A DNA stretch of 52,678 nucleotides from Syntrophus sp. (in: bacteria). Its GTDB lineage: Bacteria; Desulfobacterota; Syntrophorhabdia; Syntrophorhabdales; Syntrophorhabdaceae. The position numbers and the translations under genes were made by a program. Positions 46,223 to 52,678 of the stretch are shown here, piece after piece (within the stretch, counting starts at the first letter, position 1; every line of letters starts with the position of its first letter). The notes beneath the pieces were generated by a model. The model searched no databases, was not told the origin of the DNA, and saw only the letters and a list, made by a program, of their open reading frames with translations. Where the stretch lies: the NCBI GenBank assembly GCA_013824835.1, contig PNOM01000011.1, positions 1-52,678 of the forward strand, in the 5' to 3' direction.

Positions 46223-47305
46223 ATGGATCAAAAAAGACTGATTGAAAAACTGGAGAAGATAGCGGTTGGCAAGGCACGGCTCACGGAAAAGGAATGTCTC
46301 CTGTCCTTCTCATCCCTTCCCATAGCTGTTTTATTCAAGTATGCCGATATGGTGCGTGAGAGACTGAACGGAAATCTCTGCACCTTTACGATTGACCGGA
46401 ACATCAATTATACGAATGTCTGTGAAATAAGATGTGCATTCTGTGCATTCAGCCGTGACGAAGGCGACGGGGACGCCTTTGTACTCCCCGTAAAGGAGAT
46501 ACTCGAACGGGTAAAAGAGGCGGAAAAGTTGGGGGCTACACAGATCATGCTTCAGGGCGGCCTCTACAGAAAGACAGGCCTTTCTTACATAACGGAGGTA
46601 TTCAGGGCAATCAGGGACGCATGTCCGGATATGACCATCCATTCCCTTTCTGCCCCGGAGATAGAATACCTGTCAAAGATTGAGAATAAGTCCCTTGAGG
46701 AGATACTGAATATACTGAGGGATTCAGGCCTCTGCTCCCTTCCGGGCGGGGGAGCCGAGATACTCTCAGATGAAGTAAGGACGGTAGTGAGTCCAAAAAA
46801 GACCAAAACATCCACGTGGCTCAAGGTCCATGAGACTGCCCATCACCTCGGCATGGCATCTACGGCCACTATGGTCATCGGCCACAGGGAGGACCTGAAG
46901 CACAGGGTTGACCATTTATCCCTTATAAGAAACCTTCAGGACAGGACCGGCGGGTTCCGTTCTTTCATTACCTGGATATACCATCCCGGAAATACGGAAC
47001 TCGGGGGTGAAGCAACCACTTCTGCCGATTACCTGAAAACCATAGCCATCGAGAGACTGTTCCTTGACAATATACCTCATATCCAGGCAAGCTGGATAAG
47101 CATCGGGAGGCAAGTTGGGCAGGTGGCCCTTCATGCCGGGGCCGACGACCTCGGCAGCCTTATGCTCGAAGAAAAGGTTGTAAGGGCAACGGGGCACGAC
47201 TTCATGGCCATGGAAAGGGATGAGATGATCAACCTTATAAGGTCGGCAGGCAGGGAACCGGCTCACAGAAGGACTGATTTCTCGATAATAAAAAGATTCA
47301 ACTAA
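46223..47305 (+). CDS. mqnC: Cyclic dehypoxanthine futalosine synthase (radical SAM)
   Basis: A 360-residue radical-SAM enzyme. CEIRCAFC (Cys67, Cys71, Cys74) follows RNINYTNV. QIMLQGGLYRKTGLSYITEV and FRSFITWIYHPGNTELGG are MqnC-type. It cyclises dehypoxanthine futalosine by radical spiro chemistry. It is paralogous to mqnE. AACAGGAAG provides the ribosome site, and only 24 bases separate it from mqnA. It is the last gene of the mqnDEAC block. Confidence 0.94.
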   Translation: MDQKRLIEKLEKIAVGKARLTEKECLLSFSSLPIAVLFKYADMVRERLNGNLCTFTIDRNINYTNVCEIRCAFCAFSRDEGDGDAFVLPVKEILERVKEAEKLGATQIMLQGGLYRKTGLSYITEVFRAIRDACPDMTIHSLSAPEIEYLSKIENKSLEEILNILRDSGLCSLPGGGAEILSDEVRTVVSPKKTKTSTWLKVHETAHHLGMASTATMVIGHREDLKHRVDHLSLIRNLQDRTGGFRSFITWIYHPGNTELGGEATTSADYLKTIAIERLFLDNIPHIQASWISIGRQVGQVALHAGADDLGSLMLEEKVVRATGHDFMAMERDEMINLIRSAGREPAHRRTDFSIIKRFN

Positions 47306-47408
47306 AATTTCCGCAATCTTTATAGAAAAACAGCACCACTGCAAAAAAGAAATTTTCTGGAAATATGTCTCGAAACCCCTTTATAGGTGATTCTCTGATT
47401 CCATAAAT

Positions 47409-47416
47409 GGTATAAT
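47409..47416 (+). promoter_or_regulatory. Extended -10 promoter of the K+ channel gene
   Basis: TGGTATAAT (TGn plus consensus -10 at 47411-47416) ends 8 bases before the ATG at 47425. No Shine-Dalgarno is present. The message is probably leaderless or almost so. Confidence 0.5.
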
Positions 47417-47424
47417 ACCCACGT

Positions 47425-48471
47425 ATGTATATAAAAGGCATCCCCAAGCGGTTTCTCCACATCCTGCTGGCCATCATCACCATCATACTGATCGGTACGA
47501 TTGGTTTCAAAATCATAGGGGGCAGCAAAACCACCTTTCTCGATGCCCTCTATATGACTGCCATCACCATCTCGACTGTCGGTTACGGAGATGTGATAGG
47601 CCTTGACGACAAACCCTTCGGAAAGTTGTTTACCATATGCTTCATTTTTGCAGGGGCCGGCACGGTTGCATATCTCTTTACCACCCTTGCTGCTTATATT
47701 ATCGGAGGAGAGCTGCAAAGGGTCTACAGGAGGAGAAATATGGAAAAAAGGATAGAGAAGATAAAAAACCACTATATCGTGTGCGGCATGGGCATGGTAG
47801 GGCTTTATATCGCAAAGGAGCTTCATCAGACAAAAAGGCACTTAATCGCTATTGATATGGATGAAGAGACTATGGAGACATTGAAAGCCCAGAGCCTTAA
47901 CGTGGACATGATTCATGGCGATGCAACGGAAAATGAGATCCTCGAAAAGGCTATGATTCATAGGGCCAAAGGGCTTTTTGCCACCACCAATTCGGACAAT
48001 GACAATATAGTTATTGTCTTGACGGCAAAACAGCTCAATCCCGGCCTCAGGGTCATCTCGCGGTGCAATGACACAAAAAATATTGACAAAATACGGCGGG
48101 CGGGCGCTGATAAGGTCATAGCACTGAATTACATCGGGGGGCTCAGGATGGCTTCCGAGATGATACGGCCGAATGTGACCTCCTTTCTTGATATCATGCT
48201 CAGGGAGGCTGAAGCCCCCATGAGGGTCGAAGAGGTCCATGTTGTCCCCCATTCACCCTACATAGGGAAGCCTATTGCAGCCATTGATTTCAAGAGTCTC
48301 GGGAATGCCCTGCTTATATCTGCGAGAAAAAGCAATGGTGAATGGATCTATAATCCATCCCGCGACACCACTATTGAAAAGGGAATGAGCCTTCTTATTA
48401 TCGGAACCCCGGAGCAGAGGATGCTTCTCCAGGATCTTGTTTCTCCGGAGCATACGAATCTTAAAGCTTGA
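47425..48471 (+). CDS. Potassium channel with RCK domains
   Basis: A 348-residue two-span K+ channel with regulatory domains, MthK/Kch-like. The selectivity filter is TVGYGD at 51-56, between FLHILLAIITIILIGTIGFK and FGKLFTICFIFAGAGTVAYL. An RCK-N (TrkA-N) Rossmann domain follows with VCGMGMVGLYIA, and then a TrkA-C-type domain with HSPYIGKPIAAIDFKSLGNA. It gates K+ flux in response to a ligand such as NAD(H), nucleotide or Ca2+; which one is unknown. Confidence 0.92.
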   Translation: MYIKGIPKRFLHILLAIITIILIGTIGFKIIGGSKTTFLDALYMTAITISTVGYGDVIGLDDKPFGKLFTICFIFAGAGTVAYLFTTLAAYIIGGELQRVYRRRNMEKRIEKIKNHYIVCGMGMVGLYIAKELHQTKRHLIAIDMDEETMETLKAQSLNVDMIHGDATENEILEKAMIHRAKGLFATTNSDNDNIVIVLTAKQLNPGLRVISRCNDTKNIDKIRRAGADKVIALNYIGGLRMASEMIRPNVTSFLDIMLREAEAPMRVEEVHVVPHSPYIGKPIAAIDFKSLGNALLISARKSNGEWIYNPSRDTTIEKGMSLLIIGTPEQRMLLQDLVSPEHTNLKA

Positions 48472-48531
48472 TGCCCTCCTGAAGGCATTAGACCTCTGTC
48501 ATCCCGCAACAAGCCCTTCCCCTTGTGAGCA

Positions 48532-49686
48532 TCAGCCGGGAGGAAGCGGATCATACCGGTCCATTCTGAAATACTGGAGCAGTCCCTGAAAAACCCTGGA
48601 TTCTATGGGATCGCGGGCCATGCCGAAAAGATGGGTCGGGCAGGAGCAATCTGAAGAACCGAAATGCGGGACTGTCCAATCTGCTATTGCAGACAGTGCA
48701 TCTGCGATGGGACATTCGAGGCGCTCGGAAGAACGTACCGCAAGAAGAGCATGTACTTCCCCAACTGCCCTCAATTCATCTATATGCCAGTGATGCTGCT
48801 TTCTGAGTCTCCGGTGTCGTTCCATCCGCTTGCTGAGGTTTGCCATGGCTGATCCAGCATAGATGTAAAACCCTTCCCTGAAATAGATCTTCCCCAGACT
48901 CCCCACAGAAATTGCAATTCCCTCTTCAAGATAGAGGATAAGGAGATAGCTTCCCCTGTCCCGGGCCTCCTTTTCAATATAACTCCAGGGTACATGAAGT
49001 GGTCTGAAATCATCCTTCAAGGAAAGATCATGCTGCCATTCCACGGCCACAGGGATTATCCGGACATGCCTGCGGGCTGCGAGGATGGTTTGGGCAAAAA
49101 AGAGGTCCGTGTGATAATCAGGCATAAAGATTTCAGCACAAGGCCAGTGGACAACAATCAGAACCGCTGCCCTTGTGCCCTGTTTCGAGAGCGCTTCAAG
49201 TTCCTGCAGGTGCCGGGCACCGCGGGCAGTAATTGCATCGGGAAACATGGCCACCCTCCTGCCAACGAGGGTGCAGGATTTTACCTCCAGATAGATGTCG
49301 CCCTGGTCATCATGGAGGAGAAAATCAAACCTGCTATGACCGACGCGCACCTCGGCCCTTTTAATGAGGGCCTTTTCAAGTCCGGGGACTTTGCCCTGTT
49401 CAAGGATATAGCGAGCCACATCATTGGTACGATGGGTATGGAGCATGACAGGGATATGGTCCCGCTCAACCGCCACAGCGGTGTAAAGTGTTTTTCTCTG
49501 TCCGGAAGTTTTTTCCCGAGTCAGGTAGATTGTAGAGTCCGTAAAGAGAAGTTCCTGGAGTCTCCCCGGGTTTGGGAGGAATGCATTAATTACCCTTCCT
49601 TTCAGTTCGCATGTAACGATAAACCGGTTGGGGCGGGCAATAAAGCGTGCCCGATGAATTTCATCAAATAGCCTGAGGATGTGCAT
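48532..49686 (-). CDS. SfsA nuclease fused to a GIY-YIG (DUF123) domain
   Basis: A 384-residue two-domain protein. Residues 1 to about 225 are SfsA: FLPNPGRLQELL near 36-47, SRFDFLLHD with Asp121, and YLEVKSCTLVG with Glu134 and Lys136, the nuclease-like core, then VAMFPDAITARGARHL. Residues about 240-375 are a compact GIY-YIG-type DUF123 domain, with GFYIYAGSA and KRMERHRRLRKQHHWHIDEL. SfsA was first described as sugar fermentation stimulation protein and is assigned DNA/RNA nuclease activity. I chose ATG 49686; the alternative is TTG 49707. Two nuclease folds in one chain suggest nucleic-acid processing. Confidence 0.87.
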   Translation of the reverse strand: MHILRLFDEIHRARFIARPNRFIVTCELKGRVINAFLPNPGRLQELLFTDSTIYLTREKTSGQRKTLYTAVAVERDHIPVMLHTHRTNDVARYILEQGKVPGLEKALIKRAEVRVGHSRFDFLLHDDQGDIYLEVKSCTLVGRRVAMFPDAITARGARHLQELEALSKQGTRAAVLIVVHWPCAEIFMPDYHTDLFFAQTILAARRHVRIIPVAVEWQHDLSLKDDFRPLHVPWSYIEKEARDRGSYLLILYLEEGIAISVGSLGKIYFREGFYIYAGSAMANLSKRMERHRRLRKQHHWHIDELRAVGEVHALLAVRSSERLECPIADALSAIADWTVPHFGSSDCSCPTHLFGMARDPIESRVFQGLLQYFRMDRYDPLPPG

Positions 49687-49834
49687 CCTGATTGTTCCGT
49701 TGTTCAAGGTACCATATTCTGATGAGAATGTGCCAATTTAAAAAGCCCAAGTGTTAAAACAAAGGCGTAAAGGAGACCTTCCATGAGATATCCATGGCAG
49801 AAGGGGCAAAAGAAATAAATAATAAATAAATGTG
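49687..49834. other. Intergenic stretch, nothing recognised
   Basis: Between the SfsA fusion and the cold-shock promoter only AT-rich sequence is present, with no coherent frame. Confidence 0.45.
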
Positions 49835-49863
49835 TTGCATTCTAAAAATCATTGTGGGATAAT
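49835..49863 (+). promoter_or_regulatory. Promoter and long leader of the cold-shock gene
   Basis: TTGCAT (49835-49840) and GATAAT (49858-49863) are 17 bases apart, and TG lies upstream of the -10. The predicted leader is about 108 bases, which would fit a cspA-type thermosensitive 5' UTR. A TATAAT also follows at 49864-49869. Confidence 0.45.
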
Positions 49864-49962
49864 TATAATTGGAAGTTTCGGAAGTATGGTTTATGGTAGT
49901 AGTCACAAAATTTATTTTGTAATACCCCCATTAACACAGTTCCGTACTCCTAATTTTCCTAA

Positions 49963-50178
<216 letters not shown>

Positions 50179-50185
50179 ACCACAA

Positions 50186-50213
50186 AAAGGGGTCAGATTC
50201 GTCTGACCCCTTT
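50186..50213 (+). terminator. Intrinsic terminator of the cold-shock gene
   Basis: A perfect 12-bp stem AAAGGGGTCAGA/TCTGACCCCTTT with a TTCG tetraloop. TTTCC follows. It begins 8 bases past the stop. Confidence 0.85.
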
Positions 50214-50318
50214 CCAATATCACCCGGAATATCAGACCCCTCAAATTAAGCAATGTTTTTTTGTTAAATTTACGTTTTCTACGAATAATGCAAATCATAC
50301 TAATTTGACCTGATTTAT

Positions 50319-50326
50319 GGTATACT
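50319..50326 (+). promoter_or_regulatory. Extended -10 promoter of smpB
   Basis: TGGTATACT carries a TGn extended -10 with TATACT at 50321-50326, ending 6 bases before the ATG at 50333. No Shine-Dalgarno is visible. Transcription would start at about the A of ATG. Confidence 0.5.
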
Positions 50327-50332
50327 CTGTTT

Positions 50333-50788
50333 ATGGATGCAAGAAAAAACGCGGCTACAAACAAAAAGGCTTTTCACGATTACCACATCGAAGAAAAGTT
50401 TGAAGCCGGCATTGCCCTTACAGGGACAGAGGTGAAATCGCTGAGAGAGGGCAGGGCAAATCTGAAAGAGAGCTATGCTAAGATCAAGGATGGCGAGCTT
50501 TTTCTTATGAATGCCCACATAAGCCCTTATTCATGCGGCAATATGTTTAACCATGAGCCGAAAAGGATACGAAAGCTCCTCATGCACAGGAGGGAGATTC
50601 ATAAGCTTTTCGGCAAGGTGAGGGAACGGGGCTACAGTCTTGTGCCCTTGTCCATATACTTTAACAGCAAGAACAAGGCAAAACTGGAGTTTGCCCTTGC
50701 AAAGGGCAAAACCCTTTATGACAAACGGGAATCCATAAAGCGGAAAGATGCGAAAAGGGTTACCGAACGGGAATTGAGGCTACGATGA
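50333..50788 (+). CDS. smpB: SsrA-binding protein SmpB
   Basis: A 151-residue basic OB-fold protein that binds tmRNA and brings it to stalled ribosomes. Family motifs are NKKAFHDYHIEEKFEAGIAL followed by TGTEVKSLREGRANLKESYA, and the C-terminal KGKTLYDKRESIKRKDAKR helix that mimics an mRNA in the decoding centre. The likely ATG lies directly at a predicted start point, with no ribosome site. Its stop is one base before the first base of ssrA, an unusually tight arrangement. Confidence 0.96.
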   Translation: MDARKNAATNKKAFHDYHIEEKFEAGIALTGTEVKSLREGRANLKESYAKIKDGELFLMNAHISPYSCGNMFNHEPKRIRKLLMHRREIHKLFGKVRERGYSLVPLSIYFNSKNKAKLEFALAKGKTLYDKRESIKRKDAKRVTERELRLR

Positions 50789-50789
50789 C

Positions 50790-51144
50790 GGGGGCGATTG
50801 GTTTCGACAGGGATGTAAGGGTTAAAGAGGCATGCCGGGTTTTCTGCCGACCCGTAAAAAAGGCGGAACTAAACATAACTGCAGACTCTTACGAGTACGC
50901 ACTAGCAGCCTAGAGCTGCTACGTCAACCGGGCTTTGCTCCTGCTTTAAGTCCGGACCTGGCGTCATTCAAGCGGGATAGTCTTTCCAGACACCTATACG
51001 GAAAAGACGAAACTCTATAGGCGTGGGTGGAGGAAAACCTGTCAGTGGGTGTTTCTTCTTCCGAGATTAAATCGCTGACTAAGCATGTAGGCTTTTTAAG
51101 ATCTTCTTCTTTGGACGCGGGTTCAATTCCCGCCGCCTCCACCA
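50790..51144 (+). ncRNA. ssrA: Transfer-messenger RNA
   Basis: A 355-base tmRNA. The 5' end GGGGGCG (50790-50796) pairs with CGCCTCC before the encoded ACCA at 51141-51144, and the T-arm is GGTTCAATTCC. The tag frame begins near GCG at 50863-50865 and ends at TAG (50911-50913), giving AELNITADSYEYALAA, which has the conserved ALAA tail that targets products to ClpXP-type proteases. Resume position is inferred. With smpB it forms the trans-translation pair. Its 3' end is next to an integrase and is a typical integration site. Confidence 0.96.
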
Positions 51145-51175
51145 TTTAAGAATACGAGACAGTGCAAGGAAGTAC

Positions 51176-51203
51176 AAAACCCGTTAGAAATAGCGGGTTT
51201 TTT
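51176..51203 (+). terminator. Intrinsic terminator after ssrA
   Basis: AAAACCCG (51176-51183) pairs with CGGGTTTT (51194-51201) and is followed by a TTT run. It lies 32 bases past the tmRNA. Confidence 0.85.
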
Positions 51204-51255
51204 GTTGTTGTTAGTCCGAGAAGGTGCTATAAGATTTATTAGAATCCGATGATTA

Positions 51256-51307
51256 TGGGTATATGTTGAGGGGTCGCGTATACCCAAGAGAAATGCCGTA
51301 TACCCAA
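51256..51307. repeat. Triple TATACCCA arm-type repeats before the integrase
   Basis: CGTATACCCAA occurs twice in direct orientation (51277-51287 and 51297-51307), 20 bases apart, so one per two helical turns. TGGGTATA at 51256-51263 is an inverted copy, also about 20 bases away. The last copy abuts the integrase ribosome site. Such evenly spaced repeats beside an integrase suit arm-type integrase sites or an autoregulatory operator. Confidence 0.55.
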
Positions 51308-51321
51308 AAAGGAGGTTGACC

Positions 51322-52563
51322 ATGCCAAAGCGTATTGTCCCGTTAACGGACATGAAGGTTTTGAAAGCGAAGTCTCAGGAAAAACAGGTCACGTTATTTG
51401 ACGGGGGCGGCTTATTTCTTCTCGTGACTCCTTCCGGGGGAAAGTTATGGCGGTTCAAGTATCGCTTCGATGGAAAAGAAAAACTTCTTTCCCTGGGGAC
51501 ATATCCAGAAATTAGCCTTGCAGATGCCAGACAGCGAAGAGACGAAGCCCGGAGACAGATAGCACATAACATTGACCCTGGAGCCGTCCGTAAAGCCATG
51601 AAGCAGGCAGAGACCGCAGAAACAGAGACTTTTGAGGTGATAGCCCGTGAATGGCATACAAAATTCACGCCTACATGGACACCTGGATATGTTGTTACTA
51701 TGCTTAGCCGCCTTGAGCGTGATATTTTTCCCTGGATAGGAACGCGCCCGATTAATGAAATAAAAGCCCCTGAACTTCTCGCAGTTATCCGTAGGGTAGA
51801 AAGCCGGGGCGCATTGGAGACGGCGCACAGGATCAGGACCATTGCCGGGCAGGTTTTCAGATACGCAGTAGCAACAGGAAGGGCGGAGCGTGACTGTTCC
51901 GGTGATCTTAAAGGGGCCTTGCCTCAACCTGGAGAAAAGCATCATGCAGCGATTACAGACCCGAAAGAGGTTGCACCCCTTCTCAGGACAATAGACGGCT
52001 ATCAGGGGCATTTTGTCGTGAAGTGTGCCTTGAGACTTGCGCCCATGTTCTTTGTGCGTCCTGGAGAACTAAGGAACGCAGAATGGGAAGAGGTTGATCT
52101 TGATGAAGCGGCCTGGAGCATCCCTGCACACAAAATGAAAATGAAGCAAGCACATATAGTGCCTTTATGCTCTCAGGCTGTAGAGATATTGAAAGAACTG
52201 CAACAACTGACCGGGGCAAGCAAATATGTCTTTCCATCTGGCAGATCGTTTGCAAGACCGATGAGCAATAATGCGATTCTTGCAGCACTTCGACGCATGG
52301 GGTATGACAAGGAGACTATGACGGGACACGGATTCCGGGCAATGGCACGAACTATTCTTGATGAAGTCCTGCAAGTAAGACCTGATTTCATAGAGCATCA
52401 ACTTGCCCATGCTGTGAGAGACCCGAATGGCAGGGCCTACAATCGAACAGCGCACCTTGTAGAGCGCCGGGAGATGATGCAGTTATGGGCGAACTACCTT
52501 GACGGACTGAAACGAGGGGCTCAGGTATTGCCTTTCACTAAAACAGGCTTCAAACCTTTATAG
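51322..52563 (+). CDS. Tyrosine recombinase, P4-type integrase
   Basis: A 413-residue integrase. The N-terminal DUF4102/arm-binding domain (LFDGGGLFLLVTPSGGKLWR, LSLGTYPEISLADAR) is followed by a core-binding domain and a catalytic domain with FVRPGELRNAEW (Arg), HGFRAMARTIL (His/Arg box) and HQLAHAV, then RAYNRT (Tyr nucleophile). This is the P4/CP4-57 class that inserts islands into tRNA or tmRNA genes. The start is ATG 51322 with GGAGG six bases upstream; a TTG start at 51316 falls inside that spacer. It reads away from ssrA, whose 3' end is 177 bases upstream, and marks the left edge of an element continuing past the window. Confidence 0.92.
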   Translation: MPKRIVPLTDMKVLKAKSQEKQVTLFDGGGLFLLVTPSGGKLWRFKYRFDGKEKLLSLGTYPEISLADARQRRDEARRQIAHNIDPGAVRKAMKQAETAETETFEVIAREWHTKFTPTWTPGYVVTMLSRLERDIFPWIGTRPINEIKAPELLAVIRRVESRGALETAHRIRTIAGQVFRYAVATGRAERDCSGDLKGALPQPGEKHHAAITDPKEVAPLLRTIDGYQGHFVVKCALRLAPMFFVRPGELRNAEWEEVDLDEAAWSIPAHKMKMKQAHIVPLCSQAVEILKELQQLTGASKYVFPSGRSFARPMSNNAILAALRRMGYDKETMTGHGFRAMARTILDEVLQVRPDFIEHQLAHAVRDPNGRAYNRTAHLVERREMMQLWANYLDGLKRGAQVLPFTKTGFKPL

Positions 52564-52678
52564 TTAACCAGAAGGACAATCATGATAGTTGTTTACCTCA
52601 ATTCTCTTCTGTTAACCATATGATAGATTAAGGTTAACTGATAGGGATAGTCCACTCCTGTCCGTCCTCTTTCGCAGG
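52564..52678. repeat. Repeated GTTAAC sites after the integrase
   Basis: GTTAAC occurs at 52563-52568, 52611-52616 and 52633-52638. The first two are also part of an inverted pair, GTTAACCAGAAG and CTTCTGTTAACC, and the third is GGTTAAC. They may be a regulator or excisionase binding region at the start of the island. No complete gene is in this tail. Confidence 0.4.

Overview
The window looks like chromosomal DNA of a Gram-negative, probably anaerobic bacterium of the Desulfobacterota (deltaproteobacterial) type. This is an inference: there are LPS-core type glycosyltransferases and an LPS-kinase-like protein, a complete mqnD-mqnE-mqnA-mqnC futalosine menaquinone block, AsmA/DUF748 and UPF0182 envelope proteins, and good Shine-Dalgarno and sigma70-type promoters (many TTGACA-17-TATAAT-like). 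No gene fixes the species.

Layout. 1-598 has no intact gene, only dispersed repeats and a coding fossil. 599-5860 (minus) is an LPS/glycan operon: GT4 glycosyltransferase (WaaG-like), methyltransferase, two more glycosyltransferases and a tandem two-domain kinase. 5937-9684 (minus) pairs a winged-helix/HATPase/STAS-like regulator with a UPF0182 membrane protein. 9798-14275 holds an RluA-type pseudouridine synthase, an exported HAD phosphatase, an AI-2E family transporter and pyruvate kinase; with pgi and pfk up to 17423 this gives a compact glycolysis block. 17675-21982 is a dnaK-lon stress operon. 22077-25059 is a zinc/manganese uptake operon led by its own Fur-family regulator.

25060-29000 is the accessory part: a second copy of the coding fossil, a ParD/ParE-like toxin-antitoxin pair with a palindromic operator, a small lipoprotein frame broken by a stop, a small methylase-like remnant, nested palindromes, a TPR protein, a cold-shock protein and a truncated nucleotidase. 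29006-35333 contains an initiator tRNA-Met, DUF948/YtxH genes, a second AI-2E protein, a Crp/Fnr regulator, holA and a site-2 protease. 35509-42149 (minus) is an envelope operon (DUF748, YihY, DUF898, M48 peptidase) that ends in two palindromic repeat elements. 42333-47305 joins aroF (chorismate supply) divergently to the futalosine operon that consumes chorismate. A K+ channel, an SfsA/GIY-YIG fusion and a second cold-shock gene follow. The window ends with smpB-ssrA (trans-translation) and a P4-type integrase just after the 3' end of ssrA, which marks the edge of an integrated element continuing past the window.

The most unusual items are the tandem kinase, the winged-helix/HATPase/STAS-like fusion, the duplicated coding fossil, the interrupted lipoprotein with nested palindromes upstream, the SfsA/GIY-YIG fusion, a set of apparently leaderless promoters, and the ssrA-adjacent integrase with repeated arm-type sites.
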